Origin: an uncultured Bacilli bacterium
Lineage (GTDB): Bacteria; Bacillota_I; Bacilli_A; RFN20; DUOF01
Assembly: GCA_934101685.1 (NCBI GenBank)
Contig: CAKORZ010000020.1
Coordinates: forward strand, 1-18,829
Reading direction: 5' to 3'
Length of the DNA stretch: 18,829 nt
Both the position numbers and the translations under genes were made by a program. Under the pieces are notes generated by a model. The model searched no databases. It was not told the DNA's origin and worked only from the letters and a program-made list of their open reading frames with translations. This document shows, piece by piece, positions 1 to 7,457 of the stretch. How positions within the stretch are numbered: the stretch's first letter is position 1; every line of letters begins with the position of its first letter.

Positions 1-558
1 TTTACCATCTTGGGCAGTTATTAAATAATTCTTAATAACTGAAGAAGAATCAAACTCGTTTTCTAGTACTTTTTTTATATGTAGTGATATATTACTTACA
101 GTGCATCCAAATAATTGTGCCATTTGATTTTGTGATAACCATACAGTAATATCATCTGGGCTAACACGAACTTCTAATCTAACATCGCCATCGCTAAAAA
201 CCTCGATAGGAAGCCACTTTTCTTCATTTTTATTTCTTAATTTATTTAATAAATTATTGCTAAAATTTATAAAATCTTTTGTTACATCTACATTTATTTT
301 ATATCCTATTTTTTCTATTACTTCTAGTGAGTAATGTTTTACTAAATACTTTTTGTCATCTGGTCCAGTATGTTGAAAATTTTGACATACTAAATTATTT
401 TCTTCCTTTAAATAATATGAAATAGTAGCAATAGATTTTTTAAATAGTTTTGCTATATCTTTACGATTTAACCATACACTTTCATAATCTAAATCTACTT
501 TTATTTCTAATTCTACTTCATCGTTTTTATATACTTCTTTTATATATTCTTTATTCAT
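1..558 (-). CDS. RhuM-family wHTH protein with duplicated domain (partial, 3' end outside window)
   Basis: Only the first 186 residues are inside the window; the gene runs off the left edge without a stop. The start is the ATG at 556-558, preceded on the minus strand by a strong AGGGGGA site. Two similar units are visible. Unit 1 (about residues 15-88) contains VWLNRKDIAKLF, then FQHTG and VKHYSLEVIEKIGYKIN. Unit 2 (about 126-186 onward) contains VWLSQNQMAQLF and YLITAQDGK. The pattern 'VWL.q.qmA.LF...xxIs.hik' followed by 'VkHYnLdvIi.vGYrvn' is the signature of the RhuM family (annotated as virulence protein RhuM, DNA-binding-like and common in mobile or accessory loci). The usual protein has one such N-terminal unit, so the extra copy is odd. 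Its target and function are unknown. It is divergent from the EF-P paralogue. Confidence 0.75.
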   Translation of the reverse strand, partial: MNKEYIKEVYKNDEVELEIKVDLDYESVWLNRKDIAKLFKKSIATISYYLKEENNLVCQNFQHTGPDDKKYLVKHYSLEVIEKIGYKINVDVTKDFINFSNNLLNKLRNKNEEKWLPIEVFSDGDVRLEVRVSPDDITVWLSQNQMAQLFGCTVSNISLHIKKVLENEFDSSSVIKNYLITAQDGK

Positions 559-636
559 AAAAATCCCCCTTTATAATTTAATAGAGAGAATATGATTAAA
601 ATTACGCATAAAAATATAAAAAAATAATTTGCTGGA

Positions 637-665
637 TTTACAACAAATGCTAAAGTTGTTAAAAT
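637..665 (+). promoter_or_regulatory. Candidate sigma-A promoter of the EF-P paralogue
   Basis: TTTACA (637-642) and TAAAAT (660-665) are separated by 17 bases and lie 23 bases before the ATG at 689, leaving room for the GAAGGA ribosome binding site. This is a match to the -35/-10 consensus read by eye. In such AT-rich DNA chance matches are frequent. Confidence 0.5.
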
Positions 666-688
666 TTAAGTGAAAGAAGGAATATAAA

Positions 689-1252
689 ATGATATTAGTT
701 AATGATATGAAACCAAGTTCAACTTTTATTTATGAGAATAATTTGTATCTTGCATTAGATATTAATAGAAATAAGAGTGCTAGAGGACAAATGGTAATAA
801 AGGTAAAAGTTAAAAATTTAAGAAGTGGGGCTACTACAGAAATCTCTTATACTGCAGGCGATAAAGTAGAAGATGTACATTTAGATAAAAGATCAATGCT
901 TTATTTATACGATGATGGTGATAGTGCTGTATTTATGGATAATGATACATATGATCAAGTAAGTATTCCAAAATCAAGACTTGAATGGGAACTTAATTTT
1001 TTAGTACCAAATAAGGTTGCTACTATTACTTATTATAATGAAGAGGTTGTTGGTATTGAGTTGCCTGCAAAAGTTAGTCTAAGAATAGCAGAAACTGCTG
1101 ATGCTGTTAGAGGGGATACAGTTACTAGAGCTACTAAAGATGCAGTTTTAGAAACAGGTTATAAATTAAGAGTGCCTATGTTCATTAATCAAGATGAATA
1201 TGTAATAATCAATACTGCTACAGGTGAATATGACTCAAGGAGTAAAGAGTAA
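689..1252 (+). CDS. Elongation factor P paralogue with Arg at the modification position (R32)
   Basis: This 187-residue protein aligns end to end with the canonical EF-P encoded at 14302-14856, without gaps through residue 45. It has an N-terminal KOW-like domain (1-65), a middle OB domain and a C-terminal OB domain ending with ATKDAVLETG...RVPMFI and TATGEYDSR, the EF-P C-terminal signature. EF-P relieves ribosome stalling at polyproline, with residue 32 (34 in E. coli) reaching the peptidyl-transferase centre. Here the loop reads K29-S-A-R32-G-Q instead of K29-P-G-K32-G-A, so the modified lysine is Arg and the conserved Pro-Gly is Ser-Ala. Other changes are at residues 8-24 (KPSSTFIYENNLYLALD). 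The start is supported by GAAGGA upstream. The downstream membrane-protein gene begins one base after the stop, so the two are probably cotranscribed. Whether it acts on ribosomes is inference. Confidence 0.9.
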   Translation: MILVNDMKPSSTFIYENNLYLALDINRNKSARGQMVIKVKVKNLRSGATTEISYTAGDKVEDVHLDKRSMLYLYDDGDSAVFMDNDTYDQVSIPKSRLEWELNFLVPNKVATITYYNEEVVGIELPAKVSLRIAETADAVRGDTVTRATKDAVLETGYKLRVPMFINQDEYVIINTATGEYDSRSKE

Positions 1253-1253
1253 T

Positions 1254-1568
1254 ATGAAAAAATATTTCCCAACTAATTTGAAATTCATATGTGGAGTAGA
1301 TTTAATCCTTTTTGGAATAGTTTTGGCACTTCACTTAAGTATTAAAAATTTTAATTTTAATAATTATTGGTTTATTTTCTTAGTACTTCCTTCACTTGTA
1401 GATATTTTGTTAAATAGGCTTAATGTATTGAATGGTACAATATTTGTTTTAAGCGCATCTACTTTAGGATATTATATTTTTCATTCTTTTTGGGCAAGTG
1501 TAGTTGTATTTGTTATTTTAATAGGTCTTATTTTAATATTCTCTAAAAAATTAACAAAAAGAGAGTAA
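1254..1568 (+). CDS. Small four-helix membrane protein of unknown function
   Basis: I start this gene at the ATG at 1254, because AAGGAG at 1238-1243 sits 10 bases before it. The longer in-frame start at 1224 has no such site and would overlap the EF-P paralogue by 29 bases. The product has 104 residues: a short basic N-terminus (MKKYF), about four hydrophobic segments (roughly 9-29, 37-55, 60-78 and 80-97) and a basic tail (SKKLTKRE). I recognise no family with confidence; the general shape recalls small LiaI/LiaF-type or DUF5668-like membrane proteins, but no diagnostic motif is visible. It begins one base after the stop of the EF-P paralogue, whose 3' end carries its ribosome binding site, so translation of the two is probably linked. 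A strong terminator follows. Confidence 0.75.
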   Translation: MKKYFPTNLKFICGVDLILFGIVLALHLSIKNFNFNNYWFIFLVLPSLVDILLNRLNVLNGTIFVLSASTLGYYIFHSFWASVVVFVILIGLILIFSKKLTKRE

Positions 1569-1573
1569 ATAAA

Positions 1574-1613
1574 AAAAGGCTATTAGTTAATTCCTAATAG
1601 CCTTTTTTTTATC
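1574..1613. terminator. Bidirectional intrinsic terminator
   Basis: A perfect 13-bp stem (1574-1586 with 1594-1606) has a 7-base loop. The plus strand has a T run after it, and the minus strand reads a T-rich tract on the other side. It lies between the convergent membrane-protein gene and collagen-like gene and can serve both. Confidence 0.9.
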
Positions 1614-2727
1614 TTAAAAAGCCAGCTTTTGTTAATGAAGTTATTAACTCGTTAACTTTTTCAACGACATTGATTAGTTCAACTCCTGTTGCTAAAGGAC
1701 CTACAGCATCACCATATCTTGTATCTCCGGATTCTCCACGAGGAATGGTAAAGTTTAATATGGCGTTTGTATTAGTTCCTGTATTGGTTACACTTGCTTC
1801 AGTGCCTGCTTCTCCAGTAGTTACAGTTCCAATTTCTATAGTTGCAGCTTCACCGGCAGGGCCAGTTTCACCTTGTTCACCAGCAGGACCAGTTGAACCA
1901 GTAGCTCCAGCAGGAATAGTGAAGTTTAATATAGCATTTGTATCAGTGCCAGTGTTGGTAACTATTGCTTCAGTACCAGGCTCACCAGTAGTAGTTGTCC
2001 CTATAGTTATGGTAGCATTTTCACCATTAGTTCCATTAGTTCCAGCAGGGCCAGTTTCACCTTGTTCACCAGCAGGAATAGTGAAATTTAATATAGCATT
2101 TGTTGCAGTTCCACTATTTGTAACACTTGCAGCAGTACCAGGTTCACCAGTAGTAGTTGTTCCTATAGTGATGGTGGCATTTTCGCCATCTGCTCCATTA
2201 GTTCCAGCAGCACCAGTTTCTCCTGTATCACCCTTTTCACCTTTTTCACCTTGAATTCCAGCAGGAATAGTAAAGTTTAAAATAGCATTTTGAGCAGTAC
2301 CAGTATTAGTTACTATAGCTTGAGTGCCAGGTGCTCCTGTTACTGTTGATCCTACAGTTATAGTAGCTGCTTCGCCTGATTGACCAGCAGGTCCTGCAGG
2401 TATGCCAAAGTTTAAAACAGCATTTTGAGTTGTACCAGTATTGGTTACTGTTGCATTACTTCCACTTGGTAGAGTTGTAGTTGTGCCTATTGCAATTGTA
2501 GCAGCTCCAGGTTCACCAGCAGGAATAGTGAAATTTAAAATAGCATTAGTAGGTGTGCCTACATTAGTAACACTAGCCTCACTACCAGGAGCACCAGTAG
2601 TAGTTGTTCCAACAGTTATAGTTGTTGGTCTACATGGTGGCATTGGTCTTGGTGGAGGGCAAAAGTTACAACTATTGCATCCACATTGATTATTTAAAGA
2701 CATGTTTGTGCAAAATTCATTGTTCAT
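1609..2727 (-). CDS. BclA-like collagen-like surface protein with six NAILNFTIP modules
   Basis: The 372-residue reading starts at the ATG at 2725-2727. A longer in-frame ATG (2743-2745) forms part of the ribosome binding site (AAAGGAGA) and is rejected. The N-terminus is Cys-rich (Cys 6, 15, 17, 20, 23, 32) and has a polyproline stretch, CPPPRPMPPC (23-32). Six copies follow of a module of about 35-40 residues, 'ATITIGTTTTGEPGTEAxVTNxGT' then 'NAILNFTIPAG', joined by collagen-type Gly-X-Y linkers such as GEKGEKGDTGETG. The C-terminus (ATGVELINVVEKVNELITSLTKAGFLR, quoted in parts: VEKVNELITSL, KAGFLR) looks like the short coiled trimerisation tail of phage head-fibre-type proteins. There is no signal peptide, as in exosporium BclA proteins. 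The likely product is a trimeric fibre on the cell or spore surface; the location is inference. The opposite-strand open frames here are shadows of its repeats. Confidence 0.8.
   Translation of the reverse strand: MNNEFCTNMSLNNQCGCNSCNFCPPPRPMPPCRPTTITVGTTTTGAPGSEASVTNVGTPTNAILNFTIPAGEPGAATIAIGTTTTLPSGSNATVTNTGTTQNAVLNFGIPAGPAGQSGEAATITVGSTVTGAPGTQAIVTNTGTAQNAILNFTIPAGIQGEKGEKGDTGETGAAGTNGADGENATITIGTTTTGEPGTAASVTNSGTATNAILNFTIPAGEQGETGPAGTNGTNGENATITIGTTTTGEPGTEAIVTNTGTDTNAILNFTIPAGATGSTGPAGEQGETGPAGEAATIEIGTVTTGEAGTEASVTNTGTNTNAILNFTIPRGESGDTRYGDAVGPLATGVELINVVEKVNELITSLTKAGFLR
1740..2640 (-). repeat. Tandem in-frame DNA repeats coding the collagen-like modules
   Basis: Six imperfect repeats encode the NAILNFTIP modules. 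On the plus strand the best conserved core, AGGAATAGTGAAGTTTAA with small changes, recurs near 1741, 1912, 2073, 2262, 2396 and 2518. Repeat spacing varies because the Gly-X-Y linkers differ in length. Two related units occur in the gene at 7458-8192. Such tracts can change copy number by recombination or slippage. Confidence 0.8.
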
Positions 2728-2811
2728 AAAAAAATCTCCTTTCATAATATAATATTTACAATAGGAGATTTTGGTTAATTGTTTTAACTATTAAACACTA
2801 GAAATTTAAAA

Positions 2812-3447
2812 TTATTTTAGCTTTAAGTGCCAATATACTGGAGCTTTATGGAAAAATATAATACTTATATACATTACTAATGAATCTATTATAATTAGAG
2901 GATATATTATACATGTTAAAAGTTTTGCTGTTTTATAACTCATATGTGCTTTTAAATAATTTAGTGAAGGGTAGTAAATATATTTAACTAAAATAAATGC
3001 TAATGTTCCAAAGCTAAATGCTGATCTTATACTGGTAAATTGTGTAACGTGTGTTAGATGATGACTATAATTCCATAGTTTAACACCAAATAGTATATTC
3101 CATAGATTACCTACAATTAATTCTCCAAAAAAAACAGCAAAATATATTAATAGTAGAGTGGTAATATTAGACAATATTGCATTCTTTTTACTTTTTTCTT
3201 TAAATAAATGCTTTCCAAACATAGTTATATCATTAGGATTACCTATTAATAAATATACAGCAAATACTATTAATCCATATACAGATATAAAGGGAAGTAT
3301 ATGAAATCTAGAATCAATATTTCCACCACCACAAAATTTAGCAAAATTTTCAATAAACCAACCTAAAAATGATGTTATTATTGCCATAACTCCTAAATAA
3401 AAGAAGTCCTGCTTAAAATTCTTTTTTAAACTATTTTCTTTTTCCAT
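2812..3447 (-). CDS. PF06541 family membrane protein (putative ABC-transporter type IV, CmpB-like)
   Basis: The start chosen is the ATG at 3445-3447, eight bases after GGAG; the ATG two codons earlier is too close to that site. The product has 211 residues with a charged N-terminus (1-14) and about five to six membrane segments. Family marks are G29-W-F-I-E33, LPFISVYG (51-58), an acidic residue in a membrane segment (GELIVGNLWN, about 108-117) and LWNYS (124-128), matching GW..E, GP.lPiYG, lEyltG and lWDYs of the second family member at 13484-14188. The name 'ABC-transporter type IV' is a database label; no ATPase is nearby and the function is not established. The motifs are more degenerate here than in the other copy (LPFISVYG for GPCLPIYG, N for D in LWDYS). 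The collagen-like gene follows 84 bases downstream on the same strand. Confidence 0.75.
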   Translation of the reverse strand: MEKENSLKKNFKQDFFYLGVMAIITSFLGWFIENFAKFCGGGNIDSRFHILPFISVYGLIVFAVYLLIGNPNDITMFGKHLFKEKSKKNAILSNITTLLLIYFAVFFGELIVGNLWNILFGVKLWNYSHHLTHVTQFTSIRSAFSFGTLAFILVKYIYYPSLNYLKAHMSYKTAKLLTCIIYPLIIIDSLVMYISIIFFHKAPVYWHLKLK

Positions 3448-3815
3448 ATTCATTTCTCCTATATTCAAAAGTTTATTAATAATATATCATAAAATATTAC
3501 TAATTGGACATTTTTCGACAATTATTGATTGAATTAATTTATTGCAAAATATATAAAATAACTTTTTTATAATTTTCATGAAAAAATGTATTTTATTTAA
3601 ACAATATTTTAATTATATTTTTTATCTTTTATAAATAAAATGTTAATGGATTAATTATGTGTTGTTTGCTTAATAGATATATTTTTTAATATATGAAAAA
3701 GTTAAAACTAATAAATTTAATATAAAAATTACTCTTTACAATATAAGTTAAAGAATAAATTCCATCTATTAAGTAAATAGATAATTACTTAATTAAAAAA
3801 TAGGAGGAAAAAGTA
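3448..3815. other. Divergent intergenic region with overlapping dyads before the collagen-like lipoprotein gene
   Basis: I see no coding frame or RNA gene in this very AT-rich stretch. It must hold the divergent promoters for the genes on either side, but no -35/-10 pair stands out. Near its right end are two overlapping inverted repeats: ATCTATT (3764-3770) with AATAGAT (3776-3782), and ATTAAGTAA (3768-3776) with TTACTTAAT (3785-3793, perfect 9 bp, 8-base spacer). Because they share bases 3768-3782, the two hairpins exclude one another. They end 9 bases before the AGGAGG site of the lipoprotein gene and could be an operator or a leader RNA switch. Confidence 0.5.
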
Positions 3816-6179
3816 ATGAAATTAAGAAAATTTGCAAAGTGTAGTTTAGCAGTGGCATTGATATTTGGTAGTACTGGAGTATTAGTTGGGTGCAAGAAGG
3901 ATAATAATACTGCAAATAATGATTCTATACAGTATCAAATTTACAAACTGGCAAAAGAATCTGGAGTAACTGATCTTACTTACGAAGAATGGTTAGTTTC
4001 AATTAAGGGAGAAAAAGGAGAGACTGGAGCAAAAGGAGATAAAGGTGATCCTGGAAATAATGGGAGTGATGGAAGAGATGGCGCTACTTGGTTAAGTGGA
4101 AATGTTGCTCCTACAAATGAAGGAAAAGTTGGAGATTTTTATTTGGATACAACAACTAATAATGTATATACTAAGAAAACTACTGGTTGGACTTTAGTTA
4201 GTAATATCAAGGGAAATGCAGGTACTAATGGTAGCAATGGTCAAAATGGAACAAATGGAAGTGATGGAGTAAGTGTAGTTAATATTAATAGTGTGTATGG
4301 ATTTACTACAGATAATAAATCATGCATTATCTTTACATTTACAATGAGTGATGGAACTACTAATAATGTAACAGTATTAATACCTTCAACTCCGACTAGT
4401 ATAACTTTGAATAATAGAAATATTTCTATTAATGATGTTAATAATGAAATCTTATTTACGATGAGTGTAAGTTATGAGGATGGAACATATGAAAATAATG
4501 TTCCTGTTACTAGGTCAATGATTAGAGGAAACATTAATTATGAAGTGGAAGGCGATTATTATATTGAAATAATGTATAAAGGAAAGACATTTTATGAACA
4601 AATTACTATATATGATCCTAGTAATGTTTCTGTTAGTGGTATAAGTAACACTGTTGGTGGTATTGCAATATGGCTAGTTGATGGCGAAAATAACGTTGCT
4701 AAAGATGATAAACTAAAATTTAATGTTAGCTATTCTAATGGAACTAATGGAACATTTACTTTAGAAGATCCTGATGCTAATATAGATTTATCTAATTTTA
4801 CTTCTGCTTATGAGGCATTTGAGGCAACTATTACTTATAAGGAAGCAAATGATACCATGACAATTTTGCCATTAAAGCTAGATGATTTGCCATCTAAGTT
4901 TAATGAAAATTGTTCTGCACAATATATTGGAAATAGCTATTTATATACTATTTTAAATGGCGATATATTTAGTGACAATGAATATATAGATTATAGTTAT
5001 TATGATGAAAACACTGGAAATCAGTATCATTATTATCAATATTTAAGCAATGATATGCTTAATGGCTTTGATAGCAGTGTGTCTACTAATGGAGAGTATA
5101 GAACTTATTCTTTTGCTAGTTCTAAACTATATGCTAGTGTGGAAGGTACTATTAGGGTAATTGTATATGATATTAATGAAATAGTAGGTTATTATGGGTA
5201 TGTTTATAATCCAGCAGATTATAGTTATGTTTCTGTTACATCTTCAAGTGTTCCAAGTGCATATGTGGAGGTAGTAGCAGCATTAGAATCTGATTATGAT
5301 GTTCCAGTTGGTAAATATCTTTTAACTGAAGATATGTTAATAACTTCTAGTAATGTAGATTTTACTACTCCTGGATATAAGAGATTTGATTTAAATATAG
5401 ATGGTAAAATTGTTCATACAACAATAGAGTTATATGATATTAATGTTACTAATGTTAGATATATATCATTTGATGAGTCATCTAGTAATTTAACTATTAA
5501 TAGATATGCAACTAATGAGGAATTACAACAATTTATTGAAGATGAATTTGTTGGTAAAACATTAAATGTTTCACTATATGAATCAGAAAATGGAATGGAT
5601 CACTATGCAGCTACAATTGAAATGCAACACATTGATTATAGCGAAATTGATACTAGTAAATTTGGTAGACAAACAGTTTATATTACATATAGAGGATGCA
5701 CGTATGATGTAGATATTGAAGTTATGGCAGATATAAGTAATTTAGAGAATTTAGGAACATATAATTTCAATGCTATCATACAAAATATTTATGGCATTGA
5801 TTCTACAACATTATATAGCGATAACCTTGCTGTATTAACAAGAAATGAACGTAGCACTCAAGTTCCTTATCAATTCTTAGATGAAACTAGAAAGAGTGTT
5901 ATTGTTGAGTATGAGGGAGAAACACTATATTTTGATTTAGATAGTGATACTAATTCAATTGTACCAATGGTGATGAATAGTGAAAATGAGCACAATACTT
6001 ATATTGCAGAAATTGAAGGTGAGCAATTAACAATTGAAGTTTATGGTAATATTGCTGTTTTAACATATATGGGTACTCATATGATTACTGGTAAAGTTAA
6101 AAATAATGAGTTATATGTGCTTGGGATGACTATAGTATTGAATAGTGATGGCACTGCAACTATTGTAGAAGAATATTAA
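3816..6179 (+). CDS. Large surface lipoprotein with Gly-X-Y collagen-like segments
   Basis: The product has 787 residues and the start has a perfect AGGAGG site nine bases upstream. The N-terminus is a lipoprotein signal: basic residues, a hydrophobic core and the lipobox L23-V-G-C26, so the mature protein should be lipid-anchored outside the membrane. After a linker comes IYKLAKESGVTDLTYEEWL (about 42-60), a short element often seen before Gly-X-Y tracts in gut Firmicutes. Then follow a collagen-like block (about 64-88, GEKGETGAKGDKGDPG), a small conserved insert (GKVGDFYLDTTTNNVY, TGWTLVSNIKG) and a second Gly-X-N block. The rest (from about 165) is beta-rich and Asn/Tyr/Thr-rich and looks like several Ig-like or bacterial surface beta domains, ending with a lipocalin-like strand pattern (about 725-787). 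No catalytic motif is visible. The likely role is surface structure or adhesion; that is inference. Confidence 0.8.
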   Translation: MKLRKFAKCSLAVALIFGSTGVLVGCKKDNNTANNDSIQYQIYKLAKESGVTDLTYEEWLVSIKGEKGETGAKGDKGDPGNNGSDGRDGATWLSGNVAPTNEGKVGDFYLDTTTNNVYTKKTTGWTLVSNIKGNAGTNGSNGQNGTNGSDGVSVVNINSVYGFTTDNKSCIIFTFTMSDGTTNNVTVLIPSTPTSITLNNRNISINDVNNEILFTMSVSYEDGTYENNVPVTRSMIRGNINYEVEGDYYIEIMYKGKTFYEQITIYDPSNVSVSGISNTVGGIAIWLVDGENNVAKDDKLKFNVSYSNGTNGTFTLEDPDANIDLSNFTSAYEAFEATITYKEANDTMTILPLKLDDLPSKFNENCSAQYIGNSYLYTILNGDIFSDNEYIDYSYYDENTGNQYHYYQYLSNDMLNGFDSSVSTNGEYRTYSFASSKLYASVEGTIRVIVYDINEIVGYYGYVYNPADYSYVSVTSSSVPSAYVEVVAALESDYDVPVGKYLLTEDMLITSSNVDFTTPGYKRFDLNIDGKIVHTTIELYDINVTNVRYISFDESSSNLTINRYATNEELQQFIEDEFVGKTLNVSLYESENGMDHYAATIEMQHIDYSEIDTSKFGRQTVYITYRGCTYDVDIEVMADISNLENLGTYNFNAIIQNIYGIDSTTLYSDNLAVLTRNERSTQVPYQFLDETRKSVIVEYEGETLYFDLDSDTNSIVPMVMNSENEHNTYIAEIEGEQLTIEVYGNIAVLTYMGTHMITGKVKNNELYVLGMTIVLNSDGTATIVEEY

Positions 6180-6183
6180 AAAA

Positions 6184-6212
6184 TTGATAAATAATCCTTT
6201 GTAACATATTAA
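6184..6212 (+). promoter_or_regulatory. Candidate sigma-A promoter for the MBL-fold gene
   Basis: TTGATA (6184-6189) and TATTAA (6207-6212) are 17 bases apart, just after the lipoprotein gene stop. This would leave a leader of about 85 bases before the ATG at 6304. No terminator was found between the two genes, so read-through from the lipoprotein gene is also possible. Confidence 0.4.
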
Positions 6213-6303
6213 AGGTGATATAAAATTAAAATAAAATAGTATTAAAATATTGAAAAGATAACCATATATCATGTAAAAATAAATTATAAAGGATGTATGT
6301 ATT

Positions 6304-7407
6304 ATGAAAAATAAAAAATTAAAAAAGGAACTAAATAAAGCTAATAAAAATTTATTAGTATTTTTAGTTCTTTTATTTATGGGATTATCAATTGTATTTG
6401 CTTATTTATGGTTAACAGAGTATCCTTCACCATTAAAGAAAGATGAAGAACCATCAAATGATTCAACATTAATAAAAAATAGTGATGGAACGTATACTAA
6501 GTTATTATCTAATTCAACTTGTGATAATTTAGAAGTGTATTATATAGATTTAAAAGGTGATGATAATGAAACTAAAATAGGAGATTCTACATATATTAAA
6601 TGTGGTAATGTGGATATAGTTATAGACGCTGGAATAAAGAATGTTGGTAGTACTACAGTTGTACCTTTCTTAAAAGAAAAAGTAACTGATAAGACTATTG
6701 ATTTAGTAATTATTACCCATACTGATAATGATCATATTGGCGGATTTGTTGGTATGTCATCTAGTGAGGGAGTTTTAAGTATAGATGGCTTTAAATATAA
6801 CTATATATTAGAATCAGGCTATAAAGCAAACACTCAAATATATACAAATTTAATGAATTTAGCTAGTGCTAGTAATGCTAAAATATGTACAGCTTATGAT
6901 TCTTTAAAGGGAAATAATAACTGTGCAAAAGAATTTAAAATGGGAGATATAACATTGGATATTATAGATACAGGCTTTTATAATGATTCTAAAGCATCAG
7001 CTAATAATAGATCGGTTGTTACTTTACTAACATATGATGAAGTAACTTATTTATTCCCTGGTGATTTAGAAAATGATGAGTATTTAGCTTCTTCCTTAGA
7101 ACATGTTGATATTTTTAAAGCATCTCATCATGGAGCAAGTAGTGCTAATTCATCGACTTTATTAAATGCAATAAATCCAGATGTTATCATTATATCTGCA
7201 GGGTTAGATGGAGTAGTAAAATATGATATTCCTCAGCAAGTTAGCTTAGATAGAATGTATGAAGTTACCGATAAAATATACGCTACATTTACAACAGGTA
7301 CAATAAAAATAAGTAGTAATGGAAAAACTTATACTGTAGAAGCAGATAATTTGATGCTATTTCAAGATAGTGAATGGTTTAAAGAAAATAGAACTTATAA
7401 TAAATAA
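6304..7407 (+). CDS. Membrane-anchored ComEC/Rec2-type metallo-beta-lactamase-fold protein
   Basis: The protein has 367 residues. A basic N-terminus and one hydrophobic helix (about 17-38) place the rest outside the membrane, anchored but without a lipobox. The globular part (about 73-355) is a metallo-beta-lactamase fold: strand LEVYYIDLKGDDNETKIGDS, IVIDAG (105-110), the metal motif H139-T-D-N-D143-H144 followed by IGG, GDLE (253-256), and SHHGA (274-278) then IISAG. The HxDxDH form plus 'aSHHGs' is the pattern of the nuclease-like C-terminal domain of ComEC, which takes part in DNA uptake, and of stand-alone relatives. The competence pore domain of ComEC is missing, so this is not a complete ComEC. 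Likely an extracellular hydrolase, perhaps a nuclease; the substrate is unknown. AAAGGA lies ten bases before the ATG. A strong terminator follows. Confidence 0.8.
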   Translation: MKNKKLKKELNKANKNLLVFLVLLFMGLSIVFAYLWLTEYPSPLKKDEEPSNDSTLIKNSDGTYTKLLSNSTCDNLEVYYIDLKGDDNETKIGDSTYIKCGNVDIVIDAGIKNVGSTTVVPFLKEKVTDKTIDLVIITHTDNDHIGGFVGMSSSEGVLSIDGFKYNYILESGYKANTQIYTNLMNLASASNAKICTAYDSLKGNNNCAKEFKMGDITLDIIDTGFYNDSKASANNRSVVTLLTYDEVTYLFPGDLENDEYLASSLEHVDIFKASHHGASSANSSTLLNAINPDVIIISAGLDGVVKYDIPQQVSLDRMYEVTDKIYATFTTGTIKISSNGKTYTVEADNLMLFQDSEWFKENRTYNK

Positions 7408-7443
7408 AAAAAGTTCTTCCAATTATTAGGAAGAACTTTTTAT
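7408..7443. terminator. Bidirectional intrinsic terminator
   Basis: A 13-bp stem (7408-7420 with 7429-7441) has an 8-base loop and A/T tracts on both sides. It sits between the convergent MBL-fold gene and the second collagen-like gene and fits both directions. Confidence 0.9.
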
Positions 7444-7457
7444 ATAAACTTTTTTAT

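Noticed and set aside
1670..2254. Long plus-strand frames (also 2441-2689, 7495-7695, 7786-8157, 8040-8243) opposite the collagen-like genes
   Set aside because: They are complements of the repetitive Gly/Thr-rich coding sequence, rich in Val/Pro/Ser, with no ribosome binding site and no family resemblance.
6304..7407. Complete competence gene comEC
   Set aside because: Only the metallo-beta-lactamase-fold part is present, with one N-terminal membrane helix; the Competence transmembrane domain is missing.
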